From Candidatus Scybalocola faecipullorum (GTDB lineage Bacteria; Bacillota; Clostridia; Lachnospirales; Lachnospiraceae), in assembly GCA_018716485.1 (NCBI GenBank), contig DVJY01000071.1:1-64000 (forward strand): a stretch of DNA of 64,000 nt, read 5' to 3'. The first letter of the stretch is position 1; the number at the start of each line of letters is the position of its first letter. Shown here in pieces: positions 8,582-17,017 of the stretch. The position numbers and the translations under genes were made by a program. A model generated the notes under the pieces. That model had not been told where the DNA came from. It was given only the letters and a program-made list of their open reading frames with translations, and searched no databases.

Positions 8582-8626
8582 AAAAGGCGTCTGCAAGCAT
8601 ATCATAAATTGTTGCAGACGCCTTAA
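8582..8626 (-). terminator. Terminator of the first LCP gene
   Basis: A perfect 13-base stem (AAGGCGTCTGCAA at 8612-8624 read on minus, with its complement at 8584-8596) closes a 15-base loop and ends in a short T tract. It separates the LCP gene from the LTA synthase. Confidence 0.85.
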
Positions 8627-8637
8627 ATGTCAATTAT

Positions 8638-10452
8638 TTAGTTTGCCGACGATGTCTGCGGCTCTACGACAACTTGCCCGTCATAAAGCTGCTGGATCAT
8701 ACTCTGAGCCTCTGCAATTGAATTCGAATCCGGAAGCACGACTGAAGCGGAAGCACCAAGAGAATAGCAATATTCTGTTGATGATGTTCCCTGAGTCTCA
8801 TAGCTTACAAAATTCCAGCCGTTGCTGCCTTCACTCAGAACAAATCTGACAAGACTTGTGATATCACCGGAAGACATGCTTGTCACAAAACTGTCTTCAA
8901 GGCTTGACATAATACTGCTGTAACCCGTGAGTATTGCAGGAGACATTGCTTTCTGGATCATTGCCATAAGCACTTGCTGCTGATGTTCACCCCGGCTGAA
9001 ATCACCGTTTGGCAGACTCTTTCTTTCACGGGAATATGACAGTGCATCTTCACCATTCAAATGATTGACACCCTGTTCAAAATATTTGCCGTCAAATGTG
9101 GAGAAGCTGTAGTCGGTTGTAACATCAACACCGCCCAAGGCATCGACCATCTGAATCAAAGATGAAAAATTGACGCGTACATAGTAGTCAATATCAGTAC
9201 CATATACTTGCTCCAGTGTATTCATCGAAGTTTCAACTCCGTAAAGTCCCGCATGGGTCAGCTTGTCGCTTGTACCGTTGGTTACACCCGGGAATTCCAC
9301 ATAGTAGTCACGCGGTGTGGTCACAAACAAAATCTGCTTTGTTGTTGGATTTACATAAACAAGGATATTAACATCGCTCCGGCCCTGAAGCGCTACAGAT
9401 CCGTAACCGTCATTGCCGCTGATATAAACGCAGAACGGCTCTTTGGTCACGGATACATCCGAAGATGTACTGCTGTCTTCCGCAACTTTTGTTCTGATTT
9501 CAACGCTGTCCAGTTCTCTTGTATCTTCGGAAAACGTGGGAAACAACTCTTCCACACTGCCTCTGAAACCTTCATTGTAAATAATTGCGCCGACTTCGCC
9601 GTCGTAAAGGGCCTGTACCTGAGCCTGAAGACTGTCATATGTCTGTGTTGTGATCGTCGTATTCAGTTCTTCATTAATGTCATTAACGGCTTCGGTAATT
9701 TTATCTGTCTGAAAAGACTGCTGAATACCGAACGTATATCCGGCTGCATCCTGAAGCGACTGCGCAGGATCGTCATTCATCACAATAACCGCAATCTTAT
9801 CTACCGTGTAGCCAAGGCTCGTAATCTGCGCCAGCATATTTTGTGTAATCAGCAAATAGTAACTGCAGAAAATAAGCACAATACTGATAATAACCGACTC
9901 GATCTTGCCCGGTATATGACTCTTTCGCGTAAACTGTGAGAAGAACGCAAAAAACCAAAGCAAAAGCAATACAATCGCTATCGCGGCCAGATACATCATC
10001 GGCAGTACATTCAAAATGAAAAGCACTGCAAGCACAAGCAGCGATAAAATCGCCTGTATCATCGCAATAATTTTTCCTACTGTATGACGCTTTTTCCTTT
10101 TCGCAGGATTTCTCTGATAATCATCATTCTGCGGCATTCTTCTATAATTACCATAGTCATCACTCTTTGGCGCTGTCCGCCTGCGGGTGCCGCCTGTATT
10201 CCGGCCTTCATACTCATAGTTCTGACGGCTCTGCTGTCTGTTCTGCCCTCGGCTTTCAGAGTAGTCTGAAGCATGTCCTGCTCTGCCCCATCCGTCGTCA
10301 ACATACTGACCTGCACCGGTGCTTCTTCTATATACATCTTCTTGGCGTCTTCCTGAATCTGCACGCCGGTTTTGTCCGCTGCCCATCCTCTGAGCAGAAT
10401 CAGGACGCGGCCTTTTTCGTTTATGCCCCGGTGTATAGTTGTTATCACTCAT
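8638..10452 (-). CDS. LytR-CpsA-Psr (LCP) family wall-polymer ligase, paralogue 1
   Basis: LCP enzymes transfer undecaprenyl-linked teichoic acids or capsule to peptidoglycan outside the membrane. This 604-residue protein has an Arg/Asn/Gly-rich cytoplasmic tail (~120 residues), about three membrane segments (~125-205), and then a ~120-residue region (from VDKIAVIVMNDDPAQSLQDA to the EIRTKVAED region) shared with the second LCP protein but not part of the LCP core. The LCP domain follows: SRSDVNILVYVNPTTKQIL, the basic TTPRDYYVEFPG, GGVDVTT, and the ALSYSRERK and FSRGEHQQQVL arginine motifs that bind pyrophosphate. It has its own promoter and terminator. Confidence 0.92.
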   Translation of the reverse strand: MSDNNYTPGHKRKRPRPDSAQRMGSGQNRRADSGRRQEDVYRRSTGAGQYVDDGWGRAGHASDYSESRGQNRQQSRQNYEYEGRNTGGTRRRTAPKSDDYGNYRRMPQNDDYQRNPAKRKKRHTVGKIIAMIQAILSLLVLAVLFILNVLPMMYLAAIAIVLLLLWFFAFFSQFTRKSHIPGKIESVIISIVLIFCSYYLLITQNMLAQITSLGYTVDKIAVIVMNDDPAQSLQDAAGYTFGIQQSFQTDKITEAVNDINEELNTTITTQTYDSLQAQVQALYDGEVGAIIYNEGFRGSVEELFPTFSEDTRELDSVEIRTKVAEDSSTSSDVSVTKEPFCVYISGNDGYGSVALQGRSDVNILVYVNPTTKQILFVTTPRDYYVEFPGVTNGTSDKLTHAGLYGVETSMNTLEQVYGTDIDYYVRVNFSSLIQMVDALGGVDVTTDYSFSTFDGKYFEQGVNHLNGEDALSYSRERKSLPNGDFSRGEHQQQVLMAMIQKAMSPAILTGYSSIMSSLEDSFVTSMSSGDITSLVRFVLSEGSNGWNFVSYETQGTSSTEYCYSLGASASVVLPDSNSIAEAQSMIQQLYDGQVVVEPQTSSAN

Positions 10453-10498
10453 AAAACACCTCTTTTGTAATCTTCCTAGTAACAGTTATCAGTATTTG

Positions 10499-10528
10499 AT
10501 TATACGCCAAAACCCTTTTGCATGTAAA
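10499..10528 (-). promoter_or_regulatory. Promoter of LCP paralogue 1
   Basis: TTTACA (10528-10523), 18-base spacer, perfect TATAAT (10504-10499), about 45 bases before the start codon. The 10453-10598 gap shows no convincing terminator for the upstream teichoic operon. Confidence 0.6.
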
Positions 10529-10598
10529 GGCTTAAATCTTAAAAATCCCTGAATATTTCATATCTTTTAGTATTTTTTCGGGAAATCGGGCGATTTGC

Positions 10599-11798
10599 TC
10601 AGTCAATCTCAAGTAATTTCAATATTTTTTCAGTCGCGTGACCATCACAGGCACCCATAAATTTTTCCTTAAACTGACGGACTCTCGTCGGGTCAAATCC
10701 GCCTTTCAATGATTGAATATATGCCACTATCTCCTTATTTGTGGTCACGATCGGCCCCGGAGCCAATTCGTCATACGGATAGTAAAAACCTCTCCAGTCA
10801 AAATAATTGTCCAAATCATAAGCAAAAAACAGCATCGGGCGCTCAAACAGCGCATATTCAAAGATAAGCGATGAATAATCCGAAATGCAGACATCACTGA
10901 CACAGATCAAATCTTCGATATTCATTGTCTTTGTTACATTTCTTGCAAAATCCTGATGCTCTGCCGCTATAGCCGGCGGCTTCTTTACAAACGGATGGTG
11001 TTTGATCACAAGGACGTACTCATCTCCCAGCAACGCTTTTAAATAACCGACATCTAAACGGCCCGGACTTTTGGCTTTTTTTACCCGCCCTCTGAATGTC
11101 GGCGCATATAAAATCACCTTTTTCCCCTCGCTTTCAGGGAAAACTTCCTTCAGTTTCTGTGCTGCCTGTTTTCTGAAATTTTCATCATAAAAAATATCTG
11201 TACGGCTGACGCCCACCGGCCGGACAATGTGATCTTCCGGCTTAAGATCCATGGCTTCTTCATAAGCCCACACAACTTCCGGACTGCTGACTGTCACATA
11301 TTTTAAATTGCGGTAGTTGGGATATTTTTCCAAAGTGGCTCTGTCTGCTCCGAAAATTTTCTCGGCCGTACTCATGCCGAATTTTTTAAATGCACCGCAG
11401 CCATGCCAGAGCTGGGTCATCACAGTCTCTGTGCGCATATCAATACAGCTCGTCACATCACAGGCATCATTTAAAAAAACATACTTTGCATCGCCGATTT
11501 CTTTGAGCATCGCCAGACATCTCTGAATATACGCCTTGCGCCCCGGCACAATATTCCTTAAAAAGCAGCTCTTAATTTCATATCCGCGGCTTTCCAGCGC
11601 ATCATACATCAGCCGGAAATTATCTGTGATCTCATTGAAACGAACTTCAATAAACACAACTTTCTTTTCATTAATTTCTTTTTTACTGTATTTCTTATAA
11701 TATTTTGGATAAATATATTTAAAAAGCAATGGCTTCATCACTTTATTGACATATTTATCTAACCCGAATTTCTTTAAAATCCATCGAAGTAATTTCAT
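10599..11798 (-). CDS. CDP-glycerol/CDP-ribitol glycerophosphotransferase family, copy 1
   Basis: 399-residue member of the TagB/TagF/TarL family, which transfers glycerol- or ribitol-phosphate units from CDP-alditols to a membrane-linked teichoic acid. Visible family motifs are TQLWHGCGAFKKFG, the VSSPEVVW segment, VGVSRTDIFY, VILYAPTFRG, the basic VIKHHPFVK, and ISDYSSLIFEYALFERP, with FYYPYDELAPGPIV near the end. It is the last gene of the teichoic operon, 40 bases after tarJ. Whether it is a primase, a glycerol polymerase or a ribitol polymerase cannot be read from motifs. The neighbouring tarI and tarJ make ribitol-phosphate transfer likely for at least one of the two copies. Confidence 0.9.
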   Translation of the reverse strand: MKLLRWILKKFGLDKYVNKVMKPLLFKYIYPKYYKKYSKKEINEKKVVFIEVRFNEITDNFRLMYDALESRGYEIKSCFLRNIVPGRKAYIQRCLAMLKEIGDAKYVFLNDACDVTSCIDMRTETVMTQLWHGCGAFKKFGMSTAEKIFGADRATLEKYPNYRNLKYVTVSSPEVVWAYEEAMDLKPEDHIVRPVGVSRTDIFYDENFRKQAAQKLKEVFPESEGKKVILYAPTFRGRVKKAKSPGRLDVGYLKALLGDEYVLVIKHHPFVKKPPAIAAEHQDFARNVTKTMNIEDLICVSDVCISDYSSLIFEYALFERPMLFFAYDLDNYFDWRGFYYPYDELAPGPIVTTNKEIVAYIQSLKGGFDPTRVRQFKEKFMGACDGHATEKILKLLEID

Positions 11799-11838
11799 GG
11801 CCTGCCTCCTCTATCAGCCAGCACTGCAGCTGTATTCA

Positions 11839-12864
11839 TTATTTATCCCAAATCATAATCGTCTTTCCGATCAATTTGTGAATATCCGCTTCGAAAGCCT
11901 GCGTAATATCCGCAATGTCTCTGACATGGATCTGAGAACCGACAATATTTTCCAGATATTCAGGCAGTTCCGGATATTTCTTATAAAGTTCCAGCAAACC
12001 GATAAAATCTTTTCTGCCGCTTCGGCTGCTGCCAAAAACACGCAGTCCCTTTTCAAGAATCATACGGGTATTCAGAGGCGCAAACTCTTCAGAAACCCCC
12101 ATGATCGCAATGGTACCCTCAGGGTGAATATAATCTATAATCTGATTGATTGCTTTGGATGCACCGCCGCCGCCCACGCACTCGAACGCATGATCAATGG
12201 CAATATCTCCAAAATCCTCGGTCACAAGAAATGTTCTGTCGGCAAAAGTAAAATCCGCCAGCTTCTCTTCATTCACACCAAACACATAGATTTGCGCCTG
12301 AGGACATAATTTAGTCAGAAGAAGCGATGTAATATAGCCGAGATTTCCGTCGCCCCACACACCGATCCGTTCCCGGCGCTGATGGGCAATATTTAAAAAT
12401 CGGCTGATCGTATGATAGCTGACACTGACAATCTCCGTAAATGCAGCGACACTCATATTCATGTGTTCAGGAAGAGGAACGACTCGATCCGGTACCGTTA
12501 AAATATATTCCTGAAGGAAACCGTCTGTACTGCTTCCCCGAAATTTGCTGGACCGCAGATAATTCTCGCCGATAATCTCATCTGTTTCCGTCGGAATATT
12601 TGGAATCATAACGACATCCGTGCCGATTTCAAATGTTCCCGTCGGATCATAGATGACCCTGCCAACGCCTTCATGGATCAGCGCCATCGGCAGTTTCTGG
12701 CGGAGTACAGCCTCTGCCCTTGTTCCCTGATAATATCTCTGGTCAGCATTACAGATAGACAAATAGGTCGGGCGTACTAAAAGATGCTGGTCATCGCATT
12801 CAATATCCTGAAAAGACACTTCAAATTGTCTCGGTTTTTTCAACTGATAAACTGTATTTAACAT
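11839..12864 (-). CDS. tarJ: Ribulose-5-phosphate reductase (zinc-type dehydrogenase)
   Basis: Medium-chain zinc-dependent dehydrogenase of 341 residues that reduces D-ribulose 5-phosphate to D-ribitol 5-phosphate with NADPH, feeding CDP-ribitol synthesis. Features: LSICNADQRYYQG (catalytic cysteine region), ALIHEGVGRVI (the GHE-like zinc segment), and a nucleotide fold around GVWGDGNLGYITSLL. It overlaps tarI by 7 bases, the usual tarI-tarJ pairing in ribitol teichoic acid loci, which is why I choose TarJ over a generic alcohol dehydrogenase. Confidence 0.88.
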   Translation of the reverse strand: MLNTVYQLKKPRQFEVSFQDIECDDQHLLVRPTYLSICNADQRYYQGTRAEAVLRQKLPMALIHEGVGRVIYDPTGTFEIGTDVVMIPNIPTETDEIIGENYLRSSKFRGSSTDGFLQEYILTVPDRVVPLPEHMNMSVAAFTEIVSVSYHTISRFLNIAHQRRERIGVWGDGNLGYITSLLLTKLCPQAQIYVFGVNEEKLADFTFADRTFLVTEDFGDIAIDHAFECVGGGGASKAINQIIDYIHPEGTIAIMGVSEEFAPLNTRMILEKGLRVFGSSRSGRKDFIGLLELYKKYPELPEYLENIVGSQIHVRDIADITQAFEADIHKLIGKTIMIWDK

Positions 12865-13583
12865 GTCTGACCGCCTCCCAGTATGGATTTTGCTACACGT
12901 ATATCATACGGGTAAGTAATCTTGATGTTGAACACCTCGCCCTCTACAAGATGCACCTTCTCACCTTTAAGGACAAGAATTTTGCAGGCATCTGTCAAAA
13001 TCTCTTTTTCTTCCCTTGTCAGTCCCTCATACAGTTCTCTCAGTTTTTTCGCATGAAAACTCTGCGGTGTCTGACCCTGATACATCAGAGAACGATCCGG
13101 AATTTCCGTAATACACTGATGATCCGTACTGGTTACGATCGTATCTGTGGCCGGAATGACTGTATCAGTGGCTCCGAATTCTTTGGCATATTTCACATTC
13201 TCTTCGATAATTCTGTGGGTCACAAACGGTCTGACCGAATCGTGAGTGACAATAATGGTATCATCATCCAAGCGATGGTTTTTTTCAATATACTTTACTG
13301 CATTCATAATCGTTTCATTGCGTGTGGCGCCGCCCTCGATCACCACAATATTTTCCGGATGACGGATATACTTCTGGATAATATCCTGTGTATGCAGAAT
13401 CCACTGTTTTGGCGAAAGCACAATAATTTTCTCAAACTCCGGATAGACCGCAAACTTTTCAATCGTATGAATAATAATCGGCTTGCCGCCGATTTCCATA
13501 AATTGTTTTGGTTTTTCAACATTACCCATGCGCGTGCCTTTGCCGCCGGCTAAAACTACGCCGAAAACATTACTTCCTTCCAT
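12858..13583 (-). CDS. tarI: Ribitol-5-phosphate cytidylyltransferase
   Basis: IspD/TarI-type nucleotidyltransferase making CDP-ribitol from CTP and ribitol 5-phosphate. The CTP loop is VVLAGGKGTRMG near the N-terminus; VTHDSVRPFV and the C-terminal NIKITYPYDI are typical of the fold. The start is set at 13583 because AGGAGG lies 9 bases before this ATG; a start at 13688 would add 35 residues overlapping the previous gene. From 13583 the protein is 241 aa, the usual TarI/IspD length. The partner tarJ directly downstream favours TarI over IspD, though a dual role cannot be excluded. Confidence 0.88.
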   Translation of the reverse strand: MEGSNVFGVVLAGGKGTRMGNVEKPKQFMEIGGKPIIIHTIEKFAVYPEFEKIIVLSPKQWILHTQDIIQKYIRHPENIVVIEGGATRNETIMNAVKYIEKNHRLDDDTIIVTHDSVRPFVTHRIIEENVKYAKEFGATDTVIPATDTIVTSTDHQCITEIPDRSLMYQGQTPQSFHAKKLRELYEGLTREEKEILTDACKILVLKGEKVHLVEGEVFNIKITYPYDIRVAKSILGGGQTC

Positions 13584-14700
13584 CTTTAAAAACCTCCTGT
13601 ACAATGCGCTCAGTAGCTCTGCCGTCGCATTGTTCCATATATTTTTTATAAAAGCAGTCATAAGTCTCCCGGGATGATGCCCGTTCACCTTTCAGTGCAC
13701 GGCGAACGGTCCCGGCAAGTACTGCTTCATTGTCAGCATGAAAAAACGGAATTTGATCGTATGCCGTATAAAAGCCTCTGTCAGCCGTATAATCGCCGGC
13801 ATCAGGCGCAAACAAAACGATCGGTTTATCATATATCATAAAATCAAATATAATTGATGAATAATCTGTAATTAATATATCCGCTGCTGCCATTACTTCC
13901 TCAGTTCCCATGCTGCAGTTAGAGTGCCCGCATTTACCTTCCATATGCGGATGGAGTTTCCGCACAACAAAGCAGTCTTCCATCGTTCTTTCAAGCATAT
14001 CTATAGCCTTGGCGCCCTGGAGTTTCGGCATACGGGCGTTTCCGCGGAACGTGGGCGCCCATAAAATAATCTTTTTGCCTTTGGCGCCGGGACATTCCTT
14101 ATAAAACTTTTCTCTGCACACCGCTTTATAATCTTCAGAAAAATATCTGTCTGTCCGGCTGACGCCAAGAGCTTTAACTCTCTGTTTTGGAATACCGAAA
14201 GCGCGGGCATAAATCGGTTCGCATATTTTGGAACTTACCGTCACAAGCGTGCAGTTTTTCATTGAATTGCCTTTATAAAAAGAGGATATGTCCTCTTCGG
14301 CATCATATCCAAACTTTTTTAATGCACCGCAGGCATGCCACAGCTGCACCACCTGTGTCTCTTTTCTTTTCCTGCATGAACCTGCCGGCAAATAATAATC
14401 ACAAAGAAATACGCATTCCGCCTCAGCATACGCTTTCATAAAACGGATCATTGATTTCAGTCCCGACATATAAGATGCTTTTCCAAAATCCGAAAAAAAA
14501 CTTTGAATGTGATATCCCCGGCTTTGAAGGTAATCATACATCTGCACCATACTGTACGGTATTGTCTCATGATGTCCGTCAGCAAAAATCACACTTCCCT
14601 TTCTGACCGGCTTTTTACAGTATATTCGGTAGACTGCCGGCAGAAAAAAATGATGAACAGCCGTTTTTATATATTGTCTGAAAATGAACTTGATATCCAT
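13570..14700 (-). CDS. CDP-glycerol/CDP-ribitol glycerophosphotransferase family, copy 2
   Basis: 376 residues, same family as the gene at 10599 but clearly diverged. Motifs include VVQLWHACGALKKFGYD, LGVSRTDRYFS, IILWAPTFRGNARMP, VRKLHPHMEG, ITDYSSIIFDFMIYDKP and RGFYTAYDQIPF. It probably adds alditol-phosphate units to the teichoic acid on the cytoplasmic face. Its 3' end overlaps tarI by 14 bases, and the ATP-binding subunit of the exporter is 12 bases upstream, so supply of CDP-ribitol, polymerisation and export are translationally linked. Two such enzymes in one operon suggest primase plus polymerase, or polymers of two alditols. Confidence 0.9.
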   Translation of the reverse strand: MDIKFIFRQYIKTAVHHFFLPAVYRIYCKKPVRKGSVIFADGHHETIPYSMVQMYDYLQSRGYHIQSFFSDFGKASYMSGLKSMIRFMKAYAEAECVFLCDYYLPAGSCRKRKETQVVQLWHACGALKKFGYDAEEDISSFYKGNSMKNCTLVTVSSKICEPIYARAFGIPKQRVKALGVSRTDRYFSEDYKAVCREKFYKECPGAKGKKIILWAPTFRGNARMPKLQGAKAIDMLERTMEDCFVVRKLHPHMEGKCGHSNCSMGTEEVMAAADILITDYSSIIFDFMIYDKPIVLFAPDAGDYTADRGFYTAYDQIPFFHADNEAVLAGTVRRALKGERASSRETYDCFYKKYMEQCDGRATERIVQEVFKDGRK

Positions 14701-14712
14701 AGGCGCCCTCGT

Positions 14713-15444
14713 TTATTTCATAAACTCCTTATACCGCTTCAGCACTTCTTTCGGTTTTCCGATTTCCTTAATCTCGCCGTCATGCATCCACATCACATTG
14801 TCACACAGATCCGTCAATGTAGAAATACTGTGGGATACGATGACTACTGTTCTGTCTTTATTTGAGATAAGACTTTTCATTTTATTATAACTTTTCTTTT
14901 TAAATCGCTCGTCGCCCACACTGAGGACTTCGTCAATAAGCATAATATCTGTCTCTAAAATAGCCGTAATAGAAAATGCCAGCTTGGAATGCATACCGCT
15001 GGAATATGTTTTCACAGGCATGTCTATAAAATCTCCAAGTTCCGCGAATTCAATAATACCCGGCATTTTCTCCTTAACCTCATCTTCGGTAAATCCAAGG
15101 AGCATACCGGACAAAAGAATATTCTCACGCCCGGACAGTTCCGCCTGAAAACCGACACCAATAGACAAAAGAGAGACCGAATTTCCTTTAAGATCGATCG
15201 TTCCCGAATCCGGCGAAAAAATGCCGGCCAATGCTTTCAGCAGCGTTGATTTTCCGCTGCCGTTTTTGCCGATAATCCCTAAAATTTCTCCCTTCTCCAC
15301 ATTAAAGGAAATATGTCTGACTGCTTCAAAGACATCCGCCTTGGCCCGTTTTAAATGAAGCAGGCTTTTTTTAATCGAATATTTCTTAAAATTTCTGTAG
15401 CTGATACATAAATCTTTCACTTCGATCGCATAATTGTTTTCCAT
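14713..15444 (-). CDS. tagH: Teichoic acid/polysaccharide ABC exporter, ATP-binding subunit
   Basis: 243-residue ATPase of the TagH/RfbB class that powers export of undecaprenyl-linked polymer. Walker A is GIIGKNGSGKSTLLKALAG, the signature is SSGMHSKLAFS, and Walker B is DIMLIDEVLSVGD; the LSVGDERFKKK stretch is typical of polysaccharide-export ATPases. It lacks the long C-terminal extension of B. subtilis TagH. It overlaps the permease gene by one base. Substrate is inferred from the operon. Confidence 0.88.
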   Translation of the reverse strand: MENNYAIEVKDLCISYRNFKKYSIKKSLLHLKRAKADVFEAVRHISFNVEKGEILGIIGKNGSGKSTLLKALAGIFSPDSGTIDLKGNSVSLLSIGVGFQAELSGRENILLSGMLLGFTEDEVKEKMPGIIEFAELGDFIDMPVKTYSSGMHSKLAFSITAILETDIMLIDEVLSVGDERFKKKSYNKMKSLISNKDRTVVIVSHSISTLTDLCDNVMWMHDGEIKEIGKPKEVLKRYKEFMK

Positions 15445-16226
15445 CAGATCACCTTTACATAACTGTTTTCATTTTTATAAATTGTACGCACACCAAGCAT
15501 CGAAATCACAATCCCCACGACAAACCATATGCCCAGGAGCACCAGATTCGGTGATTTGTGATACAGCAGCACATCTCTCATGGAAGACAGCAAAAATGCC
15601 AGCGGGTTATACCGCTCAGCATACTCTCCGTAAGGCGCCGGAATTCGTGTGCTGACACTGTAAAAAATACCTGTGATATAAAATAAAAGTCTGAGAACAA
15701 TCTGGATCACATTGGATAAGTCTTCCACAAACACACCAAAATGCAGCAAAAATGTTGCACAACCAAATGAAAGAACAAACAAAACAGCAAGAATAGGCAG
15801 CGCATACAGTATGCGGATATCCGGAGTAACCCGCCATACGATCATCATAGCTGCAACAATGGCAAAAGAAATCAGCATCTTAAACGCATTAACCATCATT
15901 TTAACATAAATCAGCACAAACTTCGGCAAATATACTTTTGAAACAATAGCCTTATTGTTTTTTACAATTTTAATGCTCGTCGTCATCGTGCGGTTAAAAA
16001 AATCCCACATTGTCAGACCGATAAAAATAAAAATCGGGAAATACGGTTCAGACCCATCAAAAACAACACCGAAAATAAATGTGTAAATCAGCATAAAGCA
16101 CAGCGGATCGAGCACCCACCAAAGCCAGTTAAGGTACGAATTGGCAACTTCTGACTTTAAAGCAGATCTCGCCGAATAAACGGCATACTTTCCATATTTT
16201 GCCGTATCCGAAAAAAACCTTTTCAT
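15444..16226 (-). CDS. tagG: Teichoic acid/polysaccharide ABC exporter, permease subunit
   Basis: 260-residue ABC-2 type membrane protein with six predicted helices, e.g. LCFMLIYTFIFGVVF, MLISFAIVAAMMIVW and LVLLGIWFVVGIVISMLG. The LNWLWWVLDPL segment near the N-terminus and YNPLAFLLSSMRDVL between helices 4 and 5 are characteristic of TagG/RfbA exporters. Forms the channel partner of the ATPase encoded immediately downstream, and overlaps the preceding glycosyltransferase gene by 4 bases. Confidence 0.88.
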   Translation of the reverse strand: MKRFFSDTAKYGKYAVYSARSALKSEVANSYLNWLWWVLDPLCFMLIYTFIFGVVFDGSEPYFPIFIFIGLTMWDFFNRTMTTSIKIVKNNKAIVSKVYLPKFVLIYVKMMVNAFKMLISFAIVAAMMIVWRVTPDIRILYALPILAVLFVLSFGCATFLLHFGVFVEDLSNVIQIVLRLLFYITGIFYSVSTRIPAPYGEYAERYNPLAFLLSSMRDVLLYHKSPNLVLLGIWFVVGIVISMLGVRTIYKNENSYVKVI

Positions 16227-17014
16227 TTCTTCCTCCTGAATTTATCCGGCAGTGACCGTCTGCCGAACTGATATTTAAATACGCCGTGAACAGCATAAGA
16301 AATAAAGCAGAGCGTGGATTTTACATAGCCGAATCCCATATATCTGTACGCTTTGTAGGTCATTTTTGCAGACTTTAATTTATTTCCCGATTTGCTGCCT
16401 GCGCTCAGCCGGTATTTCAGTAAAGGCTCATCAATGGCGCACGACGCGCCGTATTTGCGCAATATTTTCAGCCATGTGATATAATCCTCATGGCTGTCTT
16501 CATATCCCATCGGGAATTCCAAAATGACCTCCCGCTTCACAACAACCGATGAACAATTAATACTGTTGTGATAAAGCAGATTATGATATGTCAGCCGCCG
16601 TTTAACATGGATAATCTTTCCGGTGGGACGGCCGTCGCTCGTCATCAGTTCCCTTGCTGTTGAACAGAGCACAAGCCCTGTTTTCTTCAGCAGCGCCAGC
16701 TGCCGTTCCAATTTTTTCGGCATCCACCAGTCATCAGCATCCAAAAATGCAATATACTCTCCCCGCGCTTTCTGGATACCTCTGTTCCGCGTTGCCGCAG
16801 CACCCAAATTTTTTTCATTTTTTAAAACAATAATATCTGAACGGTTTCCTGCAAAACGGGCAATAATATCCCCTGTCCGGTCTGTCGAGCAGTCATCAAT
16901 GATGATCAGCTCAAAATCAACTTTCTGTATCAGCACGGACTCGATGGCCTTTTGTATATATTTCTCTCCGTTATATACCGGCATAATCACCGATACTACA
17001 GGAACTGTGCTCAT
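16223..17014 (-). CDS. Family 2 glycosyltransferase of the teichoic operon
   Basis: 263 residues with a GT-A fold: VSVIMPVYNGEKYIQKAIES, ELIIIDDCSTDRTG, NEKNLGAAATRNRGI and the metal motif FLDADDWW. It has no obvious membrane anchor except a weakly hydrophobic C-terminus. It lies between the priming sugar-phosphate transferase and the exporter, so it probably adds the second sugar of the linkage unit or decorates the polymer. The donor sugar cannot be told. Confidence 0.88.
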   Translation of the reverse strand: MSTVPVVSVIMPVYNGEKYIQKAIESVLIQKVDFELIIIDDCSTDRTGDIIARFAGNRSDIIVLKNEKNLGAAATRNRGIQKARGEYIAFLDADDWWMPKKLERQLALLKKTGLVLCSTARELMTSDGRPTGKIIHVKRRLTYHNLLYHNSINCSSVVVKREVILEFPMGYEDSHEDYITWLKILRKYGASCAIDEPLLKYRLSAGSKSGNKLKSAKMTYKAYRYMGFGYVKSTLCFISYAVHGVFKYQFGRRSLPDKFRRKK

Positions 17015-17017
17015 CTT

